A stretch of DNA of 33,565 nucleotides, taken from positions 1-33,565 of the forward strand of contig CATPCK010000675.1 of assembly GCA_955652655.1 (NCBI GenBank), given 5' to 3'. The translations under genes and the position numbers were made by a program. Shown here one piece after another: positions 24,359 through 31,926 of the stretch (position 1 is its first letter; each line of letters opens with the position of its first letter). A model generated the notes under the pieces. That model did not search any database. It was not told where the DNA came from and saw nothing but the letters and a program-made list of their open reading frames with translations. The stretch comes from an uncultured Ktedonobacteraceae bacterium. GTDB lineage: Bacteria > Chloroflexota > Ktedonobacteria > Ktedonobacterales > Ktedonobacteraceae.

Positions 24359-25328
24359 ATATTCTGGCTTCTTCCACATTCTCATTCTGAAGAACCGTTT
24401 TCTCTCCAACCATTCCTCCAAATTCAGCAACAACAGGTAGATGATCGCTTGCCTCTTCCCCGCGTACACCCTCGCCTTCAGCAGGAATGGAGCAAGTTGA
24501 GAGGCTCTGCGCTAACTCAGGACTGGCAAAGATGTAATCGATACGGCCAGCAGGCGCGGCAGATGGACAGGTAAAGCCATCACTATGTGGGTTTTTCAGA
24601 CGGAAACAATCAACGTAGCCAGCACCGCGCAACAAGCTAATACATCCTCTAGGAGCATACAGGGATGCCGCACAGTCAAAGAGTGTACAGAGTAACTTGT
24701 TACCTGGAATAGTTCGCAGCAATGGATTCAAGAAGCGTAATGGCCGTGGTACCACGAAATCCAGGTGGGGTTGCCCTGTCAGTGCGGTAGGGTTCAGAAG
24801 GCGACGTCGATCTAACTGTACAATATGACGTAAAAGAGCACTGGCTTTGAATGCATCGCCAGGTGCAAGCGAATTGAAATCCCCCATGATGAGATGTGGC
24901 GTTCCCCTCTTTGCCGCCATGATACGAATAAGATCCTGCACCTCGTGGCGCCGGATGGCATCACCTGCCCGGCTTTTAGTGAAGGCCGCCGACAGGTGCG
25001 TCACAAAAACGGTCAGTTGTCTGCCATCCGGCTCTTCTACACCAACTTCTAAAACTGGCTTTGTGAGTTTATCAGAGGGGAAATGCGTCTTTGTATACAC
25101 AATTGGTAGGCGACTCAGCAGCGCTATCTGCCAGTCGTGTGGATGTGTGGCATACGCGCTCATCACAGGCTGCATATCCAGGCGTCGCGCCAGTTCCTCG
25201 ACCACGCGAGGATTGTTGGCCTCGACCAACCCAACGATGTCCGGCTGTGCTGCCTGAATCATATGTGTCAATGGATCAACGCGGCGGGTGGCACCCACCA
25301 GGATGTTATAGGAGAGTATACGCGTCAT
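24357..25328 (-). CDS. Endonuclease/exonuclease/phosphatase-family hydrolase
   Basis: A 323-residue member of the EEP superfamily (Mg-dependent phosphodiesterases and nucleases). The active-site residues are all visible: N8 in ILSYNIL, E36 in GLVEANN, H111 in VTHLSAA, D150 and N152 in IMGDFNS, D in RIDYIF, and the terminal D-H of EEASDHLPVVAEF. No signal peptide or membrane segment is evident, so it likely acts in the cytoplasm. The substrate (DNA, phosphoinositide-like lipid, or other phosphodiester) cannot be told. GAAGGA lies about 11 bases before ATG 25328. It converges with dnaJ and lies downstream of glyS, from which it is separated by a 26-bp hairpin. A palindromic ATTATAT/ATATAAT region lies in front and may include its promoter. 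Confidence 0.85.
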   Translation of the reverse strand: MTRILSYNILVGATRRVDPLTHMIQAAQPDIVGLVEANNPRVVEELARRLDMQPVMSAYATHPHDWQIALLSRLPIVYTKTHFPSDKLTKPVLEVGVEEPDGRQLTVFVTHLSAAFTKSRAGDAIRRHEVQDLIRIMAAKRGTPHLIMGDFNSLAPGDAFKASALLRHIVQLDRRRLLNPTALTGQPHLDFVVPRPLRFLNPLLRTIPGNKLLCTLFDCAASLYAPRGCISLLRGAGYVDCFRLKNPHSDGFTCPSAAPAGRIDYIFASPELAQSLSTCSIPAEGEGVRGEEASDHLPVVAEFGGMVGEKTVLQNENVEEARI

Positions 25329-25428
25329 CAGTGAAAAGTATCCTTCTGTTTAGAGTCCGTTTTTCATTATATCTATATAATAGACGAAGACACCACAACA
25401 AAAGACACGCTAACGGCGTAGAGCAGCC

Positions 25429-25491
25429 CTGTTGCCAAACGGAGAAGGAGCCTGCAAGTGGCGTACAGGCTCCTTCTCCGTTTGGCAACAG
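25429..25491 (-). terminator. glyS 3' hairpin with 26-bp perfect stem
   Basis: Arms 25429-25454 and 25466-25491 are exact reverse complements of 26 bases with an 11-base loop, starting nine bases after the glyS stop. The immediate 3' flank on the minus strand has no U run. It is the longest perfect stem in the window. Confidence 0.75.
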
Positions 25492-25499
25492 AGTTTTAG

Positions 25500-26864
25500 C
25501 TATTGCCAGGTCACGCGCTCTAACAGGTACATCGGCAGTTCATCGATAGTGATTCGTACCTGCGTCATACGGTCGCGCTCGCGCACCGTCACGGTTCCAT
25601 CGTCGAGGGTCTGGAAATCGACTGTGACACAATAGGGCGTGCCGATCTCATCCTGGCGGCGATAGCGGCGCCCGATATTGGCCACGTCGTCATACTGGGT
25701 TACCATCAGTCGCCGCAGAGTCTTATGAATATCCCTGGCAGCTGTCACCAACTCTTCTTTATTCTTTTGCAGCGGCAACACGGCCACTTTGACCGGCGCG
25801 AGCATTGGATGCAGGCGCAGCACCGTGCGGGGCTCCTTCCCTGTTGGATCTGGCTCTTCTTCGTAGGCATCGAGCAGCAGATTTAGGAATGTGCGGTCGA
25901 CCCCACCCGAGGTCTCAACGATCCAGGGTATATAGCGTTCCCTGGTATTCTGATCGGTATAGCTCAAATCCTGGCCGCTATACTCGCTGTGGCGAGAGAG
26001 GTCCCAGTCCCCGCGCCAGTGAATACCTTCCCACTCCTGCCAGCCGAGAATCGTCTGGTATTCGATGTCAAAGGCCTTTTTGGCGTAGTGAGCCAGTTCA
26101 TCGGGACCATGCTCGCGGAAGTGCAAGCGCTCCTTGTGGTTGATAATCCCCTCGTACCACTCGAAGCGTTTTCCCTTCCAGTAGTCAAACCATTGCTGCA
26201 TCTCACTGGGGTGGACGAAGAATTGCAGGTCCCACTGCTCAAACTCACGCTGGCGGAACAGGAAGTTACCAGGAGTGACCTCGTTACGGAAGGCCTTACC
26301 GATCTGGCAGATACCAAACGGAATCTGCATACGCGTGGACTTGACGACGTTGTCAAAGTCGAGGTAGATGTTCTGGCAGGCTTCACCACGCAGGTAGGTC
26401 TTCATGCGCTCACCCTCGACGACACCGAGATAGGTTTCCATCAAGAGGTTAAACCTGCGCGGCTCTGTGAGTTCACCGCCACAATTAGGGCACTTGTTCT
26501 GTATGATATTTTCTTCTGGCAGATGATCGATGCGGAACCGCCGCTTGCAGTTCTTACAGTCCACCAGGCGATCTACAAAGTTTTCTACGTGCCCGCTGGC
26601 CTCCCATACTCTTGGATGTGTAATAATCGCGCCTTCGATCCCTACCACATTGTCGTGCATCTGCACCATTGACCACCACCAGTAGCGGCGAATGTTGTTG
26701 CGTAGTTCGACCCCAAGTGGGCCAAAGTCATAGATGCCAGAGACGCCCCCATAGATCTCAGAGTTGGGGTAGACAAAACCGCGCCTCTTGCAGAGCGCGA
26801 CGATCTTCTCGATTGGCACAAAAGGCGTGTCATTGACGGCTGGTTTGTTCTCAACTTGTGTCAT
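25500..26864 (-). CDS. glyS: Glycyl-tRNA synthetase, single-chain alpha2 (archaeal/eukaryotic-like) type
   Basis: A class II synthetase of 454 residues that charges tRNA-Gly. Features are KRRGFVYPNSEIYGGVSGIYDFGPLG (25-50), four zinc-ligand cysteines (C103, C106, C125, C128), motif 2 around FRNE (192-195) with RQREFEQWDLQFF (204-216), EWEGIHWRGDWDLSRHSEYSG, and motif 3 near ETSGGVDRTFLNLLLDAYEEE. The C-terminal anticodon-binding domain starts at LAPVKVAVLPL. The usual LRPETAQGIF stretch reads LRGEACQNIY (158-167), keeping only the Arg, Glu and Gln. AGGAGG lies ten bases before ATG 26864. Expression is controlled by a T-box leader with its own consensus promoter. A 26-bp hairpin follows the stop. 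Confidence 0.95.
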   Translation of the reverse strand: MTQVENKPAVNDTPFVPIEKIVALCKRRGFVYPNSEIYGGVSGIYDFGPLGVELRNNIRRYWWWSMVQMHDNVVGIEGAIITHPRVWEASGHVENFVDRLVDCKNCKRRFRIDHLPEENIIQNKCPNCGGELTEPRRFNLLMETYLGVVEGERMKTYLRGEACQNIYLDFDNVVKSTRMQIPFGICQIGKAFRNEVTPGNFLFRQREFEQWDLQFFVHPSEMQQWFDYWKGKRFEWYEGIINHKERLHFREHGPDELAHYAKKAFDIEYQTILGWQEWEGIHWRGDWDLSRHSEYSGQDLSYTDQNTRERYIPWIVETSGGVDRTFLNLLLDAYEEEPDPTGKEPRTVLRLHPMLAPVKVAVLPLQKNKEELVTAARDIHKTLRRLMVTQYDDVANIGRRYRRQDEIGTPYCVTVDFQTLDDGTVTVRERDRMTQVRITIDELPMYLLERVTWQ

Positions 26865-26881
26865 AATGAGTGATCCTCCTC

Positions 26882-27155
26882 AAAAAAATGCCCCAGGCGT
26901 CACATTCATTGGTTGCAATGACGCCCAGGGACGAATATATGCCTGCGTAGGCCCGGGGCTACTACGTCTTACAGCATAATGCGCGGTTCCACCCTGCTTC
27001 TTCACATTCAATCTGTGAAGCCACTCATTAAGTCCAACTCCGAAGCGCCCTTCACCTTTTGCGGATTGCCGACCTCACACCGTCTATCGGCTCGCTGATA
27101 TCCCCTCCGGGTTACTCCTCTTCATCATCGCTGGAGAATATGTATTATTCAGGTT
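26882..27155 (-). promoter_or_regulatory. Glycine T-box leader with attenuator upstream of glyS
   Basis: T-box leaders sense uncharged tRNA and allow read-through. On the minus strand the conserved AGGGTGGAACCGCG (26982-26994 plus one) matches the antiterminator T-box sequence, and CGTCCCT downstream pairs with its AGGG. The competing terminator is CCCTGGGCGTCA pairing with TGACGCCTGGGG (12 bp, two wobbles; inner arms 26919-26925 and 26896-26902), followed by seven U at 26888-26882. Stem I has the GAGGAGTA loop-E element and a base formed by CTCCAGCG and CGCT-TC-GGAG. The specifier loop just before CGCT contains GAAGGGC, offering GGG or GGC, both glycine codons. The exact specifier and stem I fold were read by eye. 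Confidence 0.93.
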
Positions 27156-27161
27156 TGTAGG

Positions 27162-27190
27162 ATTATAGCGTCGATTGACGCTAATGTCAA
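27162..27190 (-). promoter_or_regulatory. Perfect sigma-70 promoter for the glyS T-box transcript
   Basis: On the minus strand TTGACA (27190-27185) and TATAAT (27167-27162) are separated by exactly 17 bases. Both hexamers equal the consensus. Initiation would fall near 27155, at the start of the T-box leader. Confidence 0.9.
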
Positions 27191-27241
27191 GGGAGCGTAT
27201 TCACTTCTTTATAAAAGAAAACTATCATCAAAACACGTAAG

Positions 27242-27256
27242 ATGTTATACTAACAT
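27242..27256. promoter_or_regulatory. Palindromic operator of the toxin-antitoxin pair
   Basis: ATGTTA (27242-27247), three bases, then TAACAT (27251-27256) form a perfect 15-base palindrome. TATACT inside it could be the -10 element. It lies 36 bases before the antitoxin start, where VapB-type antitoxins usually repress their own transcription. Confidence 0.6.
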
Positions 27257-27291
27257 AAGAGTAAACTTAGCTCATGCCAGGAGGTATAATC

Positions 27292-27603
27292 GTGGCTTAC
27301 CAAATGACGATAAACTTGACAGATCAGGAATATGCAGCGCTCATCGCAGAAGCAAAAAAGAGCGGGAAGCAACCAGAAGCCCTTCTGCGCGAAATCATGT
27401 TGCAACGACTACAGCCATCTCCCCATTTAAAACGTCCATTAACAAGTCACGAGTTGATGGAAAAGCAATATCGTGAAGGAAAAATCCTTAATATCCCTGC
27501 CCGACGGCCACTGACCCGAAAGGAACAAGCCGAACGTGAACGTCTGGCCCGGTTGTTCTCCGGTGGTAAACCTGCCTCTGAGATGGCTATTGAGGACAGG
27601 TGA
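27292..27603 (+). CDS. Antitoxin of a VapBC-like pair, ribbon-helix-helix-like
   Basis: A 103-residue basic protein directly upstream of a PIN-domain toxin. The N-terminal YQMTINLTDQEYAALIAEAKKSG with a following helix (EALLREIMLQRL) resembles a ribbon-helix-helix DNA-binding unit. The C-terminal half is charged (RPLTRKEQAERERLARLF) and would wrap the toxin. The start is GTG 27292, seven bases after AGGAGG; the ATG at 27274 lies upstream of that ribosome site. The stop is eight bases before the toxin ATG, indicating coupling. A palindromic operator lies in front. The toxin's identity makes the antitoxin role likely; the exact family was not recognised. Confidence 0.75.
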   Translation: MAYQMTINLTDQEYAALIAEAKKSGKQPEALLREIMLQRLQPSPHLKRPLTSHELMEKQYREGKILNIPARRPLTRKEQAERERLARLFSGGKPASEMAIEDR

Positions 27604-27611
27604 CCATACTA

Positions 27612-28076
27612 ATGGCAACCTTCTTCCTGGACACTTCAGCTATTATCAAACGTTATTTCCCAGAGCAGTGGCATAATTGGTTAATAACCCTCTGTGACCC
27701 AGTTCAAGGGCATGAACTCTACATCTCGCAGGTTGCTTTGGTAGAGGTGGTGGCAACAATATGTCGTAAAGCACGTGAGCAAAATATCTCTATTACCGAG
27801 CGTGATAGACTTATTGCAGAATTTAGACAGGACAGCCAGGACGACTACATCATGTGGCTTGTCACAGGTCCTATGTATACCTCCGCAGGTGACTTGTGCC
27901 GCTCGCACAGATTGCGTGCGTATGATGCAGTACAGCTAGCTTGCGCGCTCGGCGTTCGTAACGATAGTACATTGAATCAAGCTCCTGAACCCATCTTTAT
28001 CAGTGCAGATACTAATCTCCTCGAAATTGCTATTGCTGAGGGTTTCAGTATTGATAATCCAAATTCATATCCATAA
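27612..28076 (+). CDS. VapC-like PIN-domain ribonuclease toxin
   Basis: A 154-residue PIN-domain protein. VapC toxins are Mg-dependent ribonucleases that cut tRNA or rRNA and are silenced by their antitoxin. The acidic active site is complete: D7 in FFLDTSAIIKRYF, E45 in VALVEVV, D105 in LRAYDAVQLA, and D133 in ISADTNL. The pattern LRAYDAVQLA with a final AEGFSIDNP is typical of a VapC subgroup found in cyanobacteria and Chloroflexota, recalled from memory. ATG 27612 is preferred, with AGGTGA eight bases upstream; a GTG at 27600 overlapping the antitoxin stop is possible. The RNA target cannot be told. It converges with the ABC permease, 64 bases away, with no hairpin seen between. Confidence 0.87.
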   Translation: MATFFLDTSAIIKRYFPEQWHNWLITLCDPVQGHELYISQVALVEVVATICRKAREQNISITERDRLIAEFRQDSQDDYIMWLVTGPMYTSAGDLCRSHRLRAYDAVQLACALGVRNDSTLNQAPEPIFISADTNLLEIAIAEGFSIDNPNSYP

Positions 28077-28140
28077 GTAAAGGTGCCAAACCCCGTTTCT
28101 TACCTACTATCAATAGAGATTCTCCAACTTTCACAGCCAT

Positions 28141-28938
28141 CTATTGCAGAATCAAATCTCTGCGACCCAACCAGTATTCTCCCAGTCTCGTCAATCCCAA
28201 GACATACACCAGTACTATTAGTAGTGCCACGAGACCAGTCCAATCTAAACTGCCCGCAGCCCCAAAGTTAAAACACATTGTCATGGGTATCAAAGGCAAA
28301 CGTGAGATGCTGAGGAATGAGGCCACCGGGCCGGGGCTGGTATTCGAGTAGAGTACAGCTGCAAACCACGCCAGTAAAGCGATACGCGCTATACGCGTGG
28401 CGATAGGAGTAGAGAATACTACGACGAGCGTTGAAATTACAATGCAGTTCGCCAACAATCCCACCGATCCGGCCAGCATATTCCCCACGGTTGCGCCCTG
28501 GATACCCCACGAGGGCGCATGTGTGTGGTACCCCATCCCCAGAATCATCATCATCAAGTAGAGCGGTATGCGCAGCACGCCTGTGGCTATCACAAGCCCA
28601 CGAATATAGGCGGAACGGGAGGTCAGTCGCGACAATGGAAGATAGACACGGGCACTCATCGCGCGCTGTACCATCACAATCGTGCCAAGTATGGCCAGGG
28701 CACTGAGCCCCTGTCCCGCAGTGCCAAAGAAGTAGGCAACATTGCCACCAAATTCGAGGAAGAACGCAGCGTACAACAGCCACACAATAGCGATATCTCC
28801 CAAAATCCAGCCACTGCGTATGTAGCTTACCAGTGTGAAGCGAGCTACTACCAGGGAAGGTAAACGCCAGAACTCTTTGAGGGCATGGGACATATTCAAC
28901 GCAGATACGGGCTGCGTCTCAAAACTTTTCATGCTCAT
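28141..28938 (-). CDS. ABC transporter permease (ABC-2 type), about six transmembrane helices
   Basis: A 265-residue integral membrane protein with about six hydrophobic segments: 47-65, 75-92, 113-135, 148-175, 185-200 and 232-250. A charged N-terminal segment of about 40 residues precedes them. It has no recognisable catalytic motif, as usual for ABC-2 permeases. The start ATG at 28938 overlaps the stop of the ATPase by four bases (ATGA), with GGAGG seven bases upstream, so the two are translationally coupled and together form an exporter or similar transporter. The substrate is unknown. It is the last gene of the pair. Confidence 0.85.
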   Translation of the reverse strand: MSMKSFETQPVSALNMSHALKEFWRLPSLVVARFTLVSYIRSGWILGDIAIVWLLYAAFFLEFGGNVAYFFGTAGQGLSALAILGTIVMVQRAMSARVYLPLSRLTSRSAYIRGLVIATGVLRIPLYLMMMILGMGYHTHAPSWGIQGATVGNMLAGSVGLLANCIVISTLVVVFSTPIATRIARIALLAWFAAVLYSNTSPGPVASFLSISRLPLIPMTMCFNFGAAGSLDWTGLVALLIVLVYVLGLTRLGEYWLGRRDLILQ

Positions 28939-29885
28939 GGCTTGCCTCCATGTCCACGCGTACCGGTAAAGAGAACTGAAGACGTATCATCAGCAGCCCG
29001 TGTGGTTTGCACATACACATCCTCAAGCGTCCTGCTCAAAGGCTTGAGTGAAGCTATGCCAATCCCAGCCTCAACAAGTTTGGCAAGTACAGCAGCTTGT
29101 ACTTTACCAGCGATACGCAGCATATCACCCTGCGCCTCAATCACCTGCTCGGCCATCCCCAGGCGCGTTACTACCTCGTTAGCAGACTGGTCATGGGCAA
29201 GCACAATCTCGACCACGTCCTGTAAGTGTAAAAGATCTTCAACGGTACCACTCAAAATGAGCTCTCCCCGTCGCAAGATTCCTACCGCATTACAAAGCGC
29301 CTCCACCTCTGCCAGGTAGTGTGAACATAACAGCACCGTCTTGCCCTGTTTGCGTAGAGCCGCGACAATTTGCCGTATCTCCCACTGGCTCCGCGGGTCA
29401 AGCCCACTGGTCGGCTCATCTAGAATCAAAAGCTCCGGATCGGTCATCAGCGCCTGCGCAATCGCCAGGCGCTGGAGCATTCCCTTGGAGTACGTTCCAA
29501 TTGGACGGTTCGCGGCCTCTTGCAGGTTCACCTGTTCGAGCACGTGGCTGACGCGCGTACTATTCGTCGCACCCCAGAGACCAGCCAGTTTACCAAGATA
29601 GTCGAGGTAACGGCGGCCCGTAAAGCGCGTCTCAAAAATAGGGCGTTCATGGGCATAGCCAATGCGGTCGTGTGCGCGGGAAACACGTTCTTCGCCTAAC
29701 ACGCGCATCTGACCAGAGGTAGGAAAGATGAATCCCATGAGTAGACGAACTAGCGTGGACTTACCCGCGCCATTCTCACCAAGCAGCCCAAAGGATGCAC
29801 CTTCTTCGATAGTAAGCGTGAGATTGTCGAGCGCGATATGTTTGCCGTAAGCCTTGGTGAGTTCGTTACATTCGATTACGGGCAT
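28935..29885 (-). CDS. ABC transporter ATP-binding protein (exporter type)
   Basis: A 316-residue ATPase. Walker A is GENGAGKST (about 36-44), with the Q-loop replaced by AHERPIFE. The signature is YSKGMLQRLAIAQAL instead of LSGGQ, which is common in CcmA-like, ABC-2 exporters. Walker B is LLILDEPTSGLD, with the H-loop in LLCSHYLAE. The C-terminal extension of about 100 residues resembles the domain of lipid or drug exporters, but the substrate is unknown. AGGAG lies ten bases before ATG 29885. Its stop overlaps the permease start. A divergent region with an AGCATATGCT palindrome lies upstream. Confidence 0.93.
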   Translation of the reverse strand: MPVIECNELTKAYGKHIALDNLTLTIEEGASFGLLGENGAGKSTLVRLLMGFIFPTSGQMRVLGEERVSRAHDRIGYAHERPIFETRFTGRRYLDYLGKLAGLWGATNSTRVSHVLEQVNLQEAANRPIGTYSKGMLQRLAIAQALMTDPELLILDEPTSGLDPRSQWEIRQIVAALRKQGKTVLLCSHYLAEVEALCNAVGILRRGELILSGTVEDLLHLQDVVEIVLAHDQSANEVVTRLGMAEQVIEAQGDMLRIAGKVQAAVLAKLVEAGIGIASLKPLSRTLEDVYVQTTRAADDTSSVLFTGTRGHGGKP

Positions 29886-30116
29886 GGCATTGAGGTCTCC
29901 TCTTTTGCAGAGGTGAGAGAAACATTATTCGATAGCATATGCTTACCCCCTTAGTTTAACCCTTATCAGGGTACAAAACAAGAATTTGGGCCAGATGTCA
30001 GGGTAGATGTATTGATGTGCCTCATACCGAAGTATCGCCCGGTTAGTAGAAACAATCCCTTCTATGGTAGAATGAAATTGAGGCATAACTGCGACACGAC
30101 AAATGAGGAACAAAGA
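29886..30116. other. Divergent intergenic region with a palindrome
   Basis: Between the ABC ATPase and the nucleotidyltransferase fusion. It contains a perfect palindrome AGCATATGCT (29934-29943) that could be an operator for the ABC pair. A TAGAAT hexamer before 30117 may be a -10 for the plus-strand gene but lacks a good -35. Nothing else was recognised. Confidence 0.3.
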
Positions 30117-31301
30117 GTGAGCATTACTCTTAACAATCAGTCCGTTTCAACCCGGGACGAAGACCCCAGCCGTTTAATCAACGCACTACGGTCGTGGGGT
30201 ATCGGTTATTTAATAGATTCAGGTAACGTTAATATCTCTAAAAAGGCAGCTAAACGGATGCCTGCTATCGAGCTTGTAAAACGCCTGGCGCAATGTAAAT
30301 ACCCACGAGTGCGGGATGCAAGTATTTCACTCTTCCTCCTACATCCTGAACAAGCTGATGCTGCATTAGAAGCATACCAAACGAGTGAACCAGCAATAGC
30401 TGAGCAAATTGCAGTTTCAATATTAGCTTCCCTTTACCTTCAGAGATTGTGGTCGTTCCAATTAACGTTGGTACTTGGACATACACCTTCATTTCCTGAA
30501 GAGCGATTCTTGCATTTGTGGCAAAGCCGAAACTTACCTGCGCCGACATGCCATCAAGGAGAAGCGGGATTGATCGCCTTACAAGAGGCAGAGCAGCGCC
30601 GCCTGGGCCTACCCTTGAATTTTAGCGGCGATTGGCAAAATCAAATTGATCACCTTCTGCTCCAGGAAGAAGCTAAACATCACCTGGCAGCAGTCCCCAT
30701 CCAATTGCCTGAACCACGGCACAAAAAGATTGATAAACAGGAGTGTAGTGCGATGAGTATGCGACACAATGTCACAAAGGCAGATATCGAGAAGTTCTTA
30801 GACGCTTTGGGGAAGTCATTTCACAAACCTGGTCGCTTATACCTGGCAGGCGGCGCGGCTCTCGTTCACATTGGGTTGCGATCTGGTTTTACTATGGATA
30901 TTGACGTGGCAATAGAGGCTTCGGACGAAGATGAAATGGTGACAGCCATACGAAGGTTAGTAGAAAAGATGCAAATTAATGTCGAATTTGCCTCACCTGG
31001 GGATTTTATCCCGCTGCCTACTCAGTGGATGGCACAAGCAAGATATGTTGGACGATATGGTAGCATTGATGTCTTCTATTTTGATTTTTATAGCCTCGCT
31101 TTGAGTAAAATATCACGAGGAAATGATCGCGACCTCATCGACGTTCAACTACTCTTCCAAAAGAAGCTCATTACATTGGAAGAGTTGGATGCTGCCTACA
31201 ATGAAGTGCTACCCCGTATGGGCAAACGGCCCTATATCAATCTCAATCCTCAACGATTTGCGGAGCGCTATGCTCTGATACGCCAGAAACTCAAGGAGTA
31301 A
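30117..31301 (+). CDS. Fused protein: unknown helical N-domain plus DUF6036-like nucleotidyltransferase, with internal start
   Basis: A 394-residue protein. Residues 1-190 look all-helical, possibly with HEAT-like repeats (PAIELVKRLAQCKYPRVRDASISLFLL) but with no family I recognise. A basic linker follows (about 195-212). Residues 213-394 match a DUF6036-like nucleotidyltransferase fold, with LYLAGGAALVHIGLRSGFTMDIDVAIE (241-267), where GG and D261-x-D263 are the nucleotide and metal positions. GTG 30117 is the start, with GAGGA seven bases upstream. An in-frame ATG at 30753 (M213) has its own CAGGAG nine bases upstream, allowing a separate 182-residue nucleotidyltransferase. Such folds occur in toxin-antitoxin and abortive-infection modules, but the function here is unknown. 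It overlaps the DinB-like gene by 11 bases at the 3' ends. Confidence 0.7.
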   Translation: MSITLNNQSVSTRDEDPSRLINALRSWGIGYLIDSGNVNISKKAAKRMPAIELVKRLAQCKYPRVRDASISLFLLHPEQADAALEAYQTSEPAIAEQIAVSILASLYLQRLWSFQLTLVLGHTPSFPEERFLHLWQSRNLPAPTCHQGEAGLIALQEAEQRRLGLPLNFSGDWQNQIDHLLLQEEAKHHLAAVPIQLPEPRHKKIDKQECSAMSMRHNVTKADIEKFLDALGKSFHKPGRLYLAGGAALVHIGLRSGFTMDIDVAIEASDEDEMVTAIRRLVEKMQINVEFASPGDFIPLPTQWMAQARYVGRYGSIDVFYFDFYSLALSKISRGNDRDLIDVQLLFQKKLITLEELDAAYNEVLPRMGKRPYINLNPQRFAERYALIRQKLKE

Positions 31302-31806
31302 GCCGGAACCCCTTCAAACACATCTTTATTTGCTCCACGTGGCTGTTCAAATGCCCTGTTACGAACTCCTCCATGAACCATTCCAGCGACTGCTCGCCAA
31401 ATTTGACATGCCGGCCAGTTAACTCCAGGTCACTATCCTTCAATCTTCCCAACACATCTTCCAGGTGTGCGTAGCTCCCCGGCAAAGCTACTTTAATCTG
31501 TGCCAGGCTGTCTCGTCCGTGTTCGTTAACAGCTCGCATTCGCCCTTCATGCTGCATAGTCCGTCCAAAATTCTGTCCGGGCGCGGCGACTAACCTCTCA
31601 ATTTCACCGGCCCAATACGGCATAAATTCTATTATGTGAGACAGGTTTTGCATTATCGTCCACTCGTTCTCCGCTGGCGGCAGATACAGTTTCTCCGGGT
31701 TCAGTGCTGTCAATGGCCCGTCGATAAGCTGAACCAGTTCGGCATAAGAATCATGGACGCTCTGGCGAATTTTCTCCACTTTTGGATTGGTTGATGCTGT
31801 AGCCAT
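31291..31806 (-). CDS. DinB-like (DfsB/YfiT-type) four-helix-bundle protein
   Basis: A 171-residue protein with the pattern of the DinB-like superfamily, which includes metal-dependent, often thiol-linked, transferases and damage-induced proteins. Supporting segments are NEWTIMQNLSHIIEFMPYWAGEI (first His, about residue 57) and EFVTGHLNSHVEQIKMCL, with paired histidines that would form a three-His metal site. The natural substrate cannot be told. AGGGG lies about eight bases before ATG 31806. Its 3' end overlaps the nucleotidyltransferase gene on the opposite strand by 11 bases. It is divergent from the threonine dehydratase-like gene, 120 bases away. Confidence 0.8.
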   Translation of the reverse strand: MATASTNPKVEKIRQSVHDSYAELVQLIDGPLTALNPEKLYLPPAENEWTIMQNLSHIIEFMPYWAGEIERLVAAPGQNFGRTMQHEGRMRAVNEHGRDSLAQIKVALPGSYAHLEDVLGRLKDSDLELTGRHVKFGEQSLEWFMEEFVTGHLNSHVEQIKMCLKGFRLTP

Positions 31807-31926
31807 GGTATTGCCCCTTTACTTTATGGATGCTTTCCTCCATTATGATATAAGAATACGTAAAGCACAATGTGTCATGACCATAACCCCATGTAGGAGA
31901 TTACAGTTAATAAAGGAGCCCGTTGC

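Noticed and set aside
23651..24469. Long opposite-strand frame over dnaJ
   Set aside because: It has no known family and lies over a fully typical dnaJ. Its composition is that of a shadow frame.
26982..26994. GGTGGAACCGCG as part of a tRNA gene
   Set aside because: It lacks cloverleaf arms and instead matches the T-box antiterminator with a terminator just downstream.
28268..28783. Frame of 171 codons inside the ABC permease on the same strand
   Set aside because: Its sequence is rich in Cys, His and Arg with no family and lies in a different phase from the coupled permease.
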